This document shows, piece after piece, positions 45,798-57,542 of a stretch of DNA of 64,000 bases. The stretch covers positions 592,399,038 to 592,463,037 of the forward strand of contig OZ010786.1 of NCBI GenBank assembly GCA_963932465.1, written 5' to 3'. How positions within the stretch are numbered: position 1 is the first letter of the stretch; each line of letters opens with the position of its first letter. Both the position numbers and the translations under genes were made by a program. Below the pieces are notes generated by a model. It saw only the letters and a program-made list of their open reading frames with translations, was not told the DNA's origin and made no database searches. The stretch is from Maratus speciosus. Its lineage: Eukaryota; Arthropoda; Arachnida; Araneae; Salticidae.

Positions 45798-45917
45798 AAT
45801 GTGTAATTTTCTGTTATACATTCTGATGACGACTCAGTAAAAGTGTTGAAACATGTAAATATTGATTTTTATTTTACTTTTAATGTGTTTTTATAACGTC
45901 TTTTAAGCAAATAAATT
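45798..45917 (+). mobile_element. Penelope-like terminal segment, inverted copy
   Basis: The inverted match of 42241-42352. CTGATGA at 45823-45829 and GAAA at 45848-45851 with a CGAC/GTTG helix between form a hammerhead-like core. Confidence 0.55.
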
Positions 45918-47533
45918 TTTTAATATTGTGTTATGGTTTATAGTGGACGTAATTTTGACTTACTACTCGCACTTATTTACATTTGTATTATTAATTCTGC
46001 AAAACATTAAAATCATTTTAAAAATTATTATATTGTTGAATAGTTGTAACTGTGCAGTGAAAACACTTTAAAGTAAGTATATAATTTAAAACTATCATTT
46101 TTGAACATTTTTTTATGTAACTCAGGAGAAAATTATGACATTGTGTCCAACAGATACGTAAATATTTTTTTCACTATTTTTCTCGTGGATAATTAACAAA
46201 AATAGACTCAAATATAATGTTTTCCGGAAAAAAATCATGCATTAAAGGGTTAACCAATAGATTTCCAAGATTTAAGGGAGCATTCCTGATTTTAAAAAAA
46301 AGTTCCTGTTTCTGCCTGTCTTAGAAACACACACACAAAAAAACAATAAAATAAAATAAACGAAGCGTTTTTGAGTAATTTTTATCAGTTTTCTCAGCGT
46401 GAAATATCGATGCTTCTATTTCTATCGATTCTGAAATATACATTTTCAGCTGCTTAAACGAATTTATACATACAAGAATAACAATATTAACCCTTTTAAC
46501 ACGTACCGGACGCAAGCTTTTTATATATGATTCGCCACTAGGCTGAAATTGCATTATCTGAATATGCGCAGTGCTGCCATCTACTACTATTTTCATATTC
46601 AACTGCACCACTATATTTAAAATAAATATTGTAGCAAACTCTTATTCGTGTTGTCAAAGCGCAAGTAAAAGTGCTGCTTATAAAAACTGGTGCTAACCGA
46701 ATAAAAATTTGTATGAGACACGCTGGCGGCCGCATATTCGCAATACGTACTCTGTTCCGACTAAACACTGTATTTCTCTGAATGTTTTTCAGGTATGAAA
46801 TTTTGGAACATTTAGTTTTATTACTATTTCCATGTAATAAAGATAGTAACTTAATTCTAATAACATTTTAAATGTGAAAATGTTTGGCTGATTGGATAAT
46901 TAATGCCTTAATGGATAATTAAATGCCTTAGTATCCATTTATGCATTATAGTAATTTTTTTCCAACGTTTACATTTTCACTTAAGTAAATTAATTTACAC
47001 TTTTTATTTCTTTGTAATACATAAATTAAAAGTAACAAACAAATTGCAAAAATATTTTTTTTTATAATGGAAGTATTAATAGTAAAACTGTAAAGTATTT
47101 TCCTTCAATATTGCTCAAATATGTGCAAAATGTAAATTTGCAAAAAATATTTTCAATTTCACTATTAATATTTCCAACACAAAGTAGATGTTTTCGCAAA
47201 ATTGACATTTTGTTGGAGATAGTTACAATTTAAAGTATTGACGTTTGAGGACAAATATGTCCAATGTAAATCCAATATTTTGCTAATATTGGTTTAATAG
47301 TTCAAGTATCAGTGATATGGATCAGTTTTTTAAATTAAACGTATTTTTGTATTCAAAATATGTGTCAGAAATTTTTAATACTACTATTCGCTGTAGACTT
47401 TCGTCGATTAAATAAAGTACTGTTTTAAAGACTGGTTAAGATTTTGAATTCAGAATTCCGCTAAATTGACAACAGCGATAGCGATGAATGCACATAATAG
47501 CACAATATAACCAACATAACTAATACTGGTTTT
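45918..47533. other. AT-rich noncoding DNA
   Basis: TTAA-type ends may survive at 46248 (ATTAAAGGGTTAA) and 46489 (TTAACCCTTTTAACACG), but no partner end was convincing. The frames here lack family features. Confidence 0.35.
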
Positions 47534-47676
47534 CAAGGTGGTTGTGTTTTTGGAGTTTTTTAATCGCTATTTCCAAATAGTAATCGTCGCATTTTTTAAC
47601 CTCGTATGTTTAATCTCGCAGATATTGCAATGAGAATGAAATAGTGTTTATAAAAAATCCAAAAACACAACCACTT
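47534..47676. mobile_element. 143-bp MITE, CAAGGTGGTTGTG ends
   Basis: CAAGGTGGTTGTGTTTTTGG and CCAAAAACACAACCACTTG are inverted ends, and the pairing continues through GTTTTTTA and TAAAAAAT. Noncoding. Confidence 0.7.
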
Positions 47677-48419
47677 GTGGATTTTCGTATCAGAGACATT
47701 TTTTGTTAGATTAACATTGCTGTTCCTATTATTACTTTAATATCAAATTATTTTTCATATTTTTTTCTTTGAATTTTTACAATATTACAAACTCAAGGGC
47801 ATATTCTATTGCGACATTTGATTTAAAGTAGGTTTTATTTTTATGTATGCAAATAAAATATGTAAATTTTATTAACTTAAGAGAAAATTTAAACACTGGG
47901 AAAAATTAATATAATGGATAATGAATACAAGAACATTTAGTTAACCGTTCTGATTCTGATTTCAGCCAAACATTTTCACACTTTCCGATTTATAATATTA
48001 TTAGGATAAGGGTACTTCTATTACTATACTAGCAAATAGGGTTCCTATAACACAGGCTGAATCGTCAAGCATTTTGTTTCCCACTTAGACCAATCAGCGA
48101 CCCCGCGGCTTTGCTCGCGTAATAGTTGAAATATACCGCGTGACTATTTTTTATTATAAAAACATCTTTTGAAATAATTCAAAAATTACAAATTAAGCCA
48201 CAGTTTGACTAAACTTCATTATAAAAGTGAAATAGACAGAAATGATATTTTAATAAATAAGGAGAAATAAAACTAATTCCAATTAAATGATAATTTCGAA
48301 AATATTTTGAGACTTTTATGCTTATTTCATACGCTCATTTGAGTATTCATTTGAAGTTTTGAATTTTGTAGAAACCAACGTAACACATTTACATCTTAAA
48401 ATTAACCATCATGTCAAAT

Positions 48420-50745
48420 TCCAAGCTCCTTGTCTAACAATCTACACCACCTCTCTGGTGTTAGTGGCACCAACATAAAATGCTGAAACAGAGAGGAAAT
48501 AGAATGTTTCGAAAAATGATGAAACATAGGCTGTCACCATTCATTGGCCAACATTAACCTTGAAATCGGTTGGTATTACCTAATATTCTGTAGACAAGGA
48601 ATTTAGATGTTTTCAAAGGCTTTCTTGTTGTTCCTGCCAACCAGGTGGTAGTGACACCGGCATAAAATGTAGCCCGTATAGGATCAGGGACTATCACTCT
48701 TGATTCGCAACCAATAACTTCTGTAATCGGTTTATTATTTCCTGAGATTCAATAGAAATCGTAATTTAGGACTCTTTTAGAATGCTTTTTTCTCCTTTCC
48801 TTCGTTTCACCCCTTTTTAATTTCGAATTTATTTTCGACAGTTCTTAGAGGAAATTTATATTTTATATGTAAGTACCGTGCTATATTTAAAGTTTCTAGC
48901 CTCTTCAGTACTGCAGAAATCGCAATTTAGAAAGTTTTTTGCTCCTGCAACCCTCGGCATAAAATATAGCTTATGTTTGAGCAGGTCCTATCACCTTCAA
49001 TTTGCAACCATTATGTCTGAAATCTGTCTCGTATTTCAACGATTGCATAAAAATCGTAATTTAGAACGCTTATAGAACGCTTTTCGCTCACTTCATCCTT
49101 TTAAATTTGGAATTTTCTTTTGACAATACTTAGAAAACATTTGCATCTTTGAAGTAATTACTATTCCAAATTTAAAATCCCCCCCCCCCCCCACCAGTAA
49201 CACACAAAACTCAATTTAGAATATTTTTTGCTCCTGTAACCCCCAGGTGGTAGTGACAATAACGTAAAATATAAACTATGTTGGAGCGGGGACTGTCATT
49301 ATCAATTCGAAACCATTACTTCTCAAATCGGTTTATATTTCCAGAGATTGCTTAGAAATCGCTATTTAGAACGTCTTTAGAACACTTTTTCATTTTCCCC
49401 CGTTTTTATTTAAAAATTTTTAAGGAACTCTTCTCAGAGAGTATTTGCATCTCCTAAGTAATTACCATGCCAAATTTCAAATTGCTAGTCCCTTCAGTAT
49501 CACAAAAATCACAATCTACTAAGTTTTTTAAAATGCAACCGCAAGGTGGTAGTGACGCTGACATCAAATAGATCCTATATTGGAGCAAATGCTGTCATCA
49601 TCAATTTCCAACCGTTATATTTGAAATCGGTTGGGTACTTTTCTGAGATTGCATAGAAATCGCAATTTAGAATGTTTTCCGTCCATTTTCACCCCATTTA
49701 AATTTCGAATTATTTAGGAAATGTTTTTAGAGATCATTTTGGACCTTATAAGTAACTATCATTCCAAATTCCCTGTATCTGGGCCCTTCAGTAATATAAT
49801 AATCGCGATTTTGAACGTCTTTTTTGCTCCTGCACCCCTCTTTAGGCAGAGTGGTACCGACATAAAATGTAGCCTATGTTGGAGCAAGGGTTGTCACCAT
49901 CGTTCTCACACCATTATTTTTTGAATCGGTTCGGTACTCCCTGAGATTGCGTAGAAATCGCAATTTGGAAAGTTTTTAAGAACGCTTTTCGCTCATTTTC
50001 ACCCCTTTTAAATTTCGATTTTTTAGGAAATGGTCTTATTGATCATTTGTATCTTATAAATAACTGCCCTGTCTAATTTCAGGATTCTAGGCCCTTCAGT
50101 AACACAAAAATCGCAATTTAGAACGTTTTTTGCTTCTGCAAACCCTAGGTGGTAGTGACACCGACATGAAACAGAGCCTATGTTGGAGCAAGGGCTGTCT
50201 TCATCAATTTCCAACCATTACTTTTGAAATAGGTTGGGTACTTTTTGAGATTGCGTAGGAATCGCCCTTTAGAACGTTTTTTAGAACTCTTTTCGCGCAT
50301 TTCCCCCCCCCCTTTTAAATTTTGAATTTTTTAAGAAATGTTCTTAGAGATCATTTATATCTTATAAGTAACTACCATTCAAAATTCCATGTATCTGGGC
50401 CCTTCCGTAACACAAAAATCGCAGCTTCGAACGTTTTTTCGCTCCTGCACCCCCTTTAGAGGTAGTGGCCCAACATAAAATGTAGCCTATGTTGGAGCAA
50501 GGGTTGTCAGCATCATTTTGACACCATTATTTTCTAAATCGGTTTGGTACTTCCTGAAATTGCGTAAAAATCGCCATTTAGAACGTTTTTTAGAACGCTT
50601 TTCGCGCATTTTCACCCCTTTTTATTTTCGATTTTTTTAAGAAATGTCCTTAGAGATCATTAGTATCTTATAAGTAACTACCATTCCAAATTTCATGTTT
50701 CTAGGCCGTTCAGTAACACAAATATCGCATTTTTAGAACGTTTTT
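48420..50745. repeat. Tandem array of ~300-bp units inside the Helitron-like element
   Basis: The landmark CCTTCAGTAACACAAAAATC recurs, with variants, at about 48907, 49190, 49492, 49787, 50094, 50400 and 50708, a spacing of 283-308. Units include GGTGGTAGTGAC, ATAAAATGTAGCCTATGTTG, GAGATTGCGTAGAAATCGC and CGCTTTTCGC. The last three spacings are the most regular. Short frames within are repeat by-products. Confidence 0.8.
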
Positions 50746-51652
50746 AGGTGCGTTCGTAATTATATAAATACGTAGCACCTATAGTCGTCGTTCAGTCCGT
50801 CCGTCTGTCCGTCTGTCCGTCCGTCTGTCCGTCCGTCTGTCCGCATGTAACAGAGCAAAAACTACACAACCGAATGGTCTGAAATTTCAAATATATGATT
50901 GTTGCAAAATTTTGTCGAGCCATTTCAAATTTTATGAAAATCGGATGTATAGTTTAATTACAGGGACAGTTAAAAGTTTTTCTTTACATTACGGCCAATG
51001 GGAAAAATTATTGCAAGTGCATTTTAATGATATTAGAGCCTTCCGAATGATCTGAAATTTTAAAGATATAACTGTTGCAAAATTTTGTCGAGCCATTTCA
51101 AATTTTAGGAAAATCGGATGTATAGTTTAATTACAGGGACAGTCAAAAGTTTTTCTTTACATTACGGCCAATGGGAAAAATTATTGCAAGTGCATTTTAA
51201 TGATATTAGAGCCTTCCGAATGATATGAAATTTTAAAGATATAACTGTTGCAAAATTTTGTCGAGCCATTTCAAATTTTAGGAAAATCGGATGTATAGTT
51301 TAATTACAGGGACAGTCAAAAGTTTTTCTTTACATTACGGCCAATGGGAAAAATTATTGCAAGTGCATTTTAATGATATTACAGCCTTCCGAATGGTCTG
51401 AAATTTTAAAGATATAATTGTTGCAAAGTTTTGTTGAGCTATTTCAAATTTTAGGAAAATCGGGTGTATAGTTTAATTACAGGGACAGTCAAAAGTGTTC
51501 CGTTACATTACGGGGAATGGGAAAAAATTATTGGAAGTGCATTTTAATGATGTATCAGACTATGCGCTTTATGAAGTGCAAAAAAGTATACATTCAGTAC
51601 AATATGGGGTGCAAAAAATAATTATAAAACTAGTTATAGTACGAACGCACCT
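50746..51652. mobile_element. 907-bp inverted-repeat element nested in the array
   Basis: The ends are AGGTGCGTTCGTA and TACGAACGCACCT. It opens with a CCGTCTGTCC-type run at about 50790-50845 followed by four tandem units of exactly 173 bases (GTTGCAAAATTTTGTCGAGC at 50901 and equivalent phrases at 51074, 51247 and 51420). No target duplication was evident. No protein. Confidence 0.7.
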
Positions 51653-52096
51653 CATTTGCCACGTTTGACGAGCAATTTCCAACTTGTTTGTTCCTGCACC
51701 CCTTTTGGCCAGTGGCACGGACAAAAGATATATCCTATGTTCTAAGTTGGACTAACACCATCATTTTGATACCATTACTTTTGGAATCAGTTCGGTAGTT
51801 CCAGAGCTTACCTCCTACAAATAAACAATTTTTACCTCTTTATAATATTAGTATAGATGAAGAGGATTAACAAAACTAAGTGCATTAAATTATTCAACAT
51901 TTTATACCGGAAAAATATACTCGGAAATACCAATATGAAAAATGAACCGAGGAAATATTGTGAATCCGCACGCCGGCACACAGATAAAGTTATGAATAAA
52001 GAGGAGGTGACATGTGGTGTATTGTATACCAGTTACGCGAGAAGTAACTGAGGAGGTTGTCGCAAGATGTCGGCAGATTTTTGGCATCTGATAAAC

Positions 52097-52462
52097 AGTT
52101 TCTGATTATCTCAGGAGCAAACTTCCACCAGTAAATTTTGAATAGAAAATTTTGTCTTATTTTAGCGGCATGATTTTGTCAAATTTCTCGCAAAAATATT
52201 GTTAATATTTCTATATTTTCTTACTGGTGGCAGTTTGCCTAAAGATTATAACTTTTTCACTGACTCTAACAGGAAGGTTATCGAAGTTGTTACAATATGA
52301 GGGAAACGCACGACCTGACTATCGCCAAAGTAAACTCCTACCAGTAATAATAAAAATCTGTTTTTTTTTCCTTATTTATTTCTGAAATTTTGTATTAACA
52401 AGATGTTTAAATAAGGAGAAAATTTCTATTAAAATTTACCGGTGGCAGTTTGCTCCGGTAGT
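52097..52462. mobile_element. Two CTTCCACCAGTAAA-type MITEs in tandem
   Basis: The first is about 52097-52235 (AAACTTCCACCAGTAAATTT to TTACTGGTGGCAGTTTGCC). The second is about 52329-52455 (AAACTCCTACCAGTAATAAT to TTACCGGTGGCAGTTTGC). The interiors keep the CTTATTT module. Confidence 0.6.
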
Positions 52463-52534
52463 AATCAATCCCTGCGAAAGCGGTTACAGTTAAAGTTTCA
52501 CTATTTTAAGCATATGTCACTTCCTCTTTATTAA

Positions 52535-52975
52535 TAGTTCCATGGGTCCACAGTGTTGGTAGTTTGGCTTCCATTTTTAATCTGAAATTTAGTGTCCGTT
52601 TTGGTTGGTGTTGCGTATGACGGCCGGTTATCTACACGAGGGATATAGAACCGGAAGGGGGAGTGCCCTGAGGGCTTTCTTTAAAGGAACCTAACCGGTA
52701 TTTACGCAAGGATATCCAAGATTCGAAGAAAGCCACGGAAAACTCCGAACGATGGGTCTACGGGCGCGATTGAGTCGTTTTAATTGGAAATCGTATCGTT
52801 AGAAACCGCTTTGTTTGGACAGGAAATAAAGAATAGTAGTTTCTGTTTTATTTAATAAGGGGCATTTACCAATCACATAAAGTAAGAATTGTGTTTTTCG
52901 AATTTTACTGTATGAATTAGTAATATCAGATTAAAATTGGAGGCAAAACTGACAACCCTGCTGGTCCCGAACGGC
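52535..52975. mobile_element. TTAA MITE carrying a GC-richer insert
   Basis: TTAA flanks both ends (52531-52534 and 52976-52979). The inverted ends run about 60 bp, including AGTGTTGGTAGTTTGGC on the left against GCAAAACTGACAACCCTGC on the right. It is interrupted at 52603-52844. Confidence 0.65.
52603..52844. mobile_element. 242-bp insert, possible solo LTR or other retroelement piece
   Basis: Bracketed by the direct repeat GTTTT (52598-52602 and 52845-52849). It is more GC-rich than its host and contains CGGCCGGTTATC, a CCTGAGGGCTTTC patch and AATAAAGAATAG near its end, which could be a polyadenylation signal in an LTR. TG...CA ends are not clear, so the class is open. Confidence 0.4.
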
Positions 52976-53009
52976 TTAATCTTCTCACCTCACACGTGTC
53001 ATACGAGAA

Positions 53010-53195
53010 CTGTTGCCAGTGGGCTACTTTTTTTGGATTTTAGATTTCTTGATTGGTACCACTTTTTTTGAAATAGTAAAATTCACCTTATATGACATCA
53101 CATTAATAAGGCGAAAACAAGGGGATTTTAGCATTTCAGAAAAGTGCCAATCAAGAAATTGGAATTTAAAAAAAGTAGCCCACTGGCAACACTGT
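53010..53195. mobile_element. GTTGCCAGTGGGCTAC-ended MITE
   Basis: CTGTTGCCAGTGGGCTAC and GTAGCCCACTGGCAACACTG are inverted ends; the pairing continues through TTTCTTGATTGG and CCAATCAAGAAA. ACCACTTTTTTTGAAATAG lies within. The overlapping frames on both strands arise from the palindrome. Confidence 0.75.
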
Positions 53196-53281
53196 ATATG
53201 ATAAAGTACTATGTCATGTAGAAGTGGCATAGTGCAGATAAGGATTTAAAATTATTTTTAATGCTGTTACTTTAGCAGGTA

Positions 53282-54302
53282 CAGTCGTGGAAAAAAAAGT
53301 AAACACCCCCCCACTAACTACTCAACAAATTATCGTAGAAGAAGGTTACTGGTACCGAACGATTGGAAATAAAGTCTACTTTTAAATGATATAGATAAAA
53401 TTTCCTTAGGGGGCCATCTACATATTAAAACGAACCATAACTTTGTTTTTTTCAATAGAAGTACAAAATTCTGACAGCATAAATGAACTCTTCACCCTTC
53501 AATTAGTCTAAAATCAAACTTTTATGCAATTCGTACCATAAGTTTCCGATAAATTAATTATTTTAAAACGAGCTTATTTTAAGGGCTGTATTCAAATTGA
53601 AGTTCGGTACTCGATTGTTAACCGAGAGAGCACCATCTTGATCAAGGCACCTTAAGAAGTCAATGAAGCCTGCTAGATTACAATACAGCAGAAGTTTTAA
53701 AACGTCTAATCACTTCTATTATAGACGGCCCCTTAAACCATCATTTTACCTTTTTTAAAGCGTAATTTGAAAACTACTGGGAAGAAAAATGTGAAATTTT
53801 GGATTTCCATAAAGCAGGACTTAATAAATCTAAATCTGTCAAAAAATTGTAGGTTGCAATTCATAAGTTTTTCGAATATTGATTTCATAATTCATATCAT
53901 AAAATTTTAAAAATTGCAAATTCAGCGTATTTACGTTTGGGTATATTAGTATTATTGCTACACAAAAAATTAAAACATTAGGAGCATAATTTCTGAAGAT
54001 ATTAATAAAAATATGAAAATGCAATTTAACATTAGAAGCACTCTTATCATTCAAATCACTTGAAATTCGGTGTCTAGGCATAATTTGAACCGAAGATTTG
54101 AAATATCTTATTAAAATTGGGTATTGTCATTGAAAAAAATGAAGTTAGGATTCGTTTTAATATGTAGATGGCCCCCTAAGAAAATTTTATATTCATCATT
54201 TAAAAGTAGAATTTATTTCCAATCGTTCGGTACAAGTAACTTTCTTCTACGATAATTTGTTGAGGAGTTAGTAGGGGGTGTTTACTTTTTTTTCCACGAC
54301 TG
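53282..54302. mobile_element. Tc1-type element with ~175-bp TIRs and no transposase
   Basis: TA flanks both sides. The ends are CAGTCGTGGAAAAAAAAGTA and the inverse; the arms stay closely matched for about 175 bases through GGGGGCCATCTACATATTAA. The 1,021-bp body has no transposase frame, so it is non-autonomous. CAGTCGTGG ends with a TA target fit the Tc1/mariner group. Confidence 0.85.
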
Positions 54303-54558
54303 TACATCATCAATAAGTTTGTTGAGTATGAAATTGTGTATGGAGAATTAATAGCAACCGGAAAAACGATATTTCGTATTGAAGAAACTGGATGCACTGT
54401 AAAAAGCAAGCGAAAACATTTTGGTTTTCTCTTTTCTATAACCTCTTCCGTTCCGAAGTTGAAATAATAATACCAATGCTTATTCATTGGTTTTTTCCAA
54501 ACAAAATGATATCGTAAATGATCTGAAAAATATATTTTTTGAAACTGATACCTTAGGC

Positions 54559-54707
54559 CAGGGGTGTCCAACTGTGGCACGCACCACACCACTAAAATTT
54601 TACAGTAATCATTGCCTTATCTAGTCATCGAATCTCTGCGATTCAAGAAGTCAAATTTTTCTGTAAAATTTTAGTAGTATCAGGCGTGCCACTTTTGGCC
54701 ACCCCTG
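54559..54707. mobile_element. hAT-type MITE, 149 bp, 8-bp target duplication
   Basis: The ends are CAGGGGTGTCCAACTGTGGC and GCCACTTTTGGCCACCCCTG. The flanks CCTTAGGC and CTTTAGGC are an 8-bp duplication with one change. The interior CACCACTAAAATTTTACAG then TTGCCTTATC and GATTCAAGAAGTC closely resembles the interior of TTAA-type family B. Confidence 0.85.
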
Positions 54708-54715
54708 CTTTAGGC

Positions 54716-56102
54716 GCTTAGTAATTTAGGTTCAAAAATTTGGATCTAAAACAACAAACCCGTTAAAAACATCGATTTAATAACCATTAACCAAAATTAA
54801 CGCAATTACAAATTTAAGAGCTTTAAACGTGTAAAAAATCTACAAATCCTCAAAATTTTTTATTGAAAAAGATTCAAGTTAAATACTTATGAAAATTTCT
54901 CACTTTCTTGGTCATACTGTCTTTTGGTCAATTTTACGCATTTTGCAAACTCAGATGAAAATAATATTTATTTTATGTGGGAATCAACTTTGATGCTGCC
55001 ATTTATTCGTTTGCTTTGAAAGCAAAAAACATTCAGCTATTAAGAAGTGATGTGAAAATGTAAAAAATTCGGACATTTTAGTTTTTATAAGGAAAAGAAC
55101 AGAGTCCCCCGTATGGAGACCCAGGGACCGAAGAGGTTAAGAAAGCAACAAAATAAAATTTTGTTTCAGAGAAGCTGTTTTAAATCTGACAAAGCTATTG
55201 ATTTCTGAAATTTCTGAAGATAAATGAAGGCTTATTGAGATTACTGGATGAGACAGAATAGATTATATATTATTTTCTTAGCGTTAGTCAAGATCCAGAA
55301 ATAATTTTTTTTCAGCTCTTTTTGTGCTTTATTTAAAGTGTAGTTGTGTAGAGTACAGTTTATTTTCTTTGAGTTTAAAAAGCTGTAAAAAATTATATTT
55401 CGTTCATTTTGTACAAAATTTTTGATAACAGCAAATACGCATGGAAAAAAGCTTTTTGTTGCTTTTTTTAAAATTCATTATCATTAAAATCAACGAAATT
55501 TATCATTAATTGCTCCGGACTAATAAATTTAAAAAAATTTTATTTTTTGATATGTTAAACTTCTATCTTTTCTGAAAATTTTGATAGAAGTAGTTCTTTC
55601 AAATTCTCATTAGAGCAATAGAGCTTTAAGAATTCTCCCTACTCAGAAATAAAACGGCGCGGCGTTTCCAAATCTTTGAAGTAATTTTTTTGAAAATGAC
55701 GTTTTTTGTGATAAAGCGGATGATATCTCAAAAAAGTACCAATGTTTTTCATGAAATTTACAAAAGATATGTTTCATGTTAATCTGTATAAATTGAACCT
55801 AAAATGTCCTCTTAATTGTTCAAAAACAATTTCTTTGTTTATAAGCTGAAATTTTCGAAATTTTGCAATAGCTAAATACAACTTTGTGTTAAAAATATAA
55901 AGATGCTTTAACACAAATTTATTTAGGTTCAGGGTAATTATTACAATATGAAGTATAAGTAGGCACCAAAATTTTTATACTTGATAATATTTATTTTGAA
56001 TTCTGTGCGTTTGCTGACGCGTAAATTTCCTGCTCGACAACTGTCTGACAGTTTGAAGTGTCCTATAAATATTCATTTTGCATCTAGTAATTTTTTTAAG
56101 TA
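54716..56102. other. AT-rich noncoding DNA
   Basis: A possible TTAA-type right end GGGACCGAAGAGG then TTAA lies at about 55123-55139 without a clear left end. Nothing else was recognised. Confidence 0.35.
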
Positions 56103-56104
56103 TA

Positions 56105-56264
56105 CACTGTTAAAAATATCGTGAAAAATTACCTCTGTTTTTACAGGCTATTTATTTTCTGACGAATGAGAACGCTGCATAAACGCCTATGAAGCGATTT
56201 AATTGGTCAGAAAATAGATAGCCTTTAAAAACAGAGGTAATTTTTCACGATATTTTTAACAGTG
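56105..56264. mobile_element. TA-flanked MITE, CACTGTTAAAAATATCG ends
   Basis: TA lies on both sides and the inverted repeats of about 60 bp are nearly perfect (GTGAAAAATTACCTCTGTTT and its inverse). 160 bp. The first 11 bases match the ends of the 2-kb element at 57.1-59.2 kb. Confidence 0.85.
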
Positions 56265-56734
56265 TATGGAAGAAAAACATACTTATATCTTTCAGCCTCC
56301 CAATTGAGTTTTAAAATCATGTACGTTTTACGATATTAAATATTTTAAACGGACAGTTTTTTTTTTCATTTTTTTCCAATTTTAAGAGACCTGAGACCCC
56401 TTAAGATTAATGAAAAAATTATCATCAGTAAATTCATTTCAGTATCATTAAATGCGTTCTGCGCAAAATCGTTTTGTTTCTATCTATAAATAAAGAGAAG
56501 TATAGAAATGTATAATACGTATATACACGCATCTCAAATTAACTATATATTCAGTATCTCTAGTGAAAGGGTGCATAAAAATATCTCTTATATGTGAAAT
56601 ATAACTAACTAGAAATAGTTATAAAATATGTTTTTTTCGTTATAAGACGTCTTTCATACAGATGAATATATTTATAGATATCTATGGAAGCTTTTCTGCT
56701 TTCGGTATTTTTGAAGATCCCACGTAAATGCGAA

Positions 56735-57075
56735 TATTAATAAATGCTACATAAAATAGGAATAAATACATTTCCGTGTATACAATCAATGAAATATTTT
56801 AGAGCATTGGTATTATGACAATTCAAAAGCATTAGAGTGTTTCCCCAACTGAAATGCGTTAGCCAAGAAATGCCAAGAAACAGCCAAGAAATGTGTATTG
56901 CATTGTAAATATACAGGGTGCCAATGCTGCATAAAATAGGAATAAATACATTTCCGTGTATACAATCAATGCAATATTTTAGAGCATTGAGATTATAGCA
57001 ATTCAAAAGCATCAGAGTATTTTCCCAACTGAAACAGCCAATAAATGTGCAATGCATTGTGAATATACAGGGTGC
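56735..57075. repeat. Tandem duplication, unit about 190 bp
   Basis: Two copies share GCATAAAATAGGAATAAATA, CATTTCCGTGTATACAATCA and CAATTCAAAAGCAT, and each ends in ATATACAGGGTGCC. The second copy lacks about 40 bases near its end. The frame on the minus strand is a product of the repeat. Confidence 0.75.
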
Positions 57076-57542
57076 CCACTTTCAACGGTATCCAATGGCT
57101 AATTCCCAGCCAGTTGGGCATAGTCATATAGTACACTGTTAAAACTTAAGGTGACTTTTCGGTGCCTTTTGAAAGACTGGGGTGAAGACACGGTATCAAT
57201 TGGCACCAAGAGGCTTCGAAATGTGGTTGGGGTGCCGATTGGTTTCTCAATGGGTGACCGGGGTAATTAAGGTGCTATGTGGTAGAAGTATGGCATCCCA
57301 CTGGGGGACTGGCACTTAGCGCATGCGCTGTGATGTGTCAGGGGTGTCTAATTTCTTCGTCTTATTTATATATATGTATATATATTTGAAAAAAATTACA
57401 TAGAAATCTATTGAGATTGGTATGGAAAATCTTCCGTAGTACAATTTATTTAGAAATTTATAGAGATTGGAAATAGAAAAATTTCTCAAGAAAAGCATTT
57501 CCTATTAAAATCTATTGATAGTGCTAGTGTATACAAACTTAA

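Larger units (their letters stand above)
48029..51857 (-). mobile_element. Helitron-like non-autonomous element with tandem repeats
   Basis: On the minus strand the 5' end is TCTATACTAATATTATAAAG (51857 inwards), a form seen at insect Helitron 5' ends. The 3' end is CTAG (48029) preceded by the short hairpin ATAGG-AAC-CCTAT. The flanking bases are A before TC and T after CTAG, as expected for Helitron insertion between A and T. The body carries an array of about 300-bp repeats and a nested inverted-repeat element. No Rep/helicase is present, so it would depend on another element. The Helitron call rests on the ends only. Confidence 0.6.

Noticed and set aside
46248..46790. A further TTAA MITE
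   Set aside because: Single ends resembling TTAA-type termini are present, but no matching opposite end was found.
48420..51560. CRISPR-like array
   Set aside because: Whole units repeat, with no short repeat/unique spacer pattern, and the genome is eukaryotic.
56737..57057. 106-codon frame with an internally repeated peptide
   Set aside because: The repeat is the translation of the 190-bp DNA duplication.
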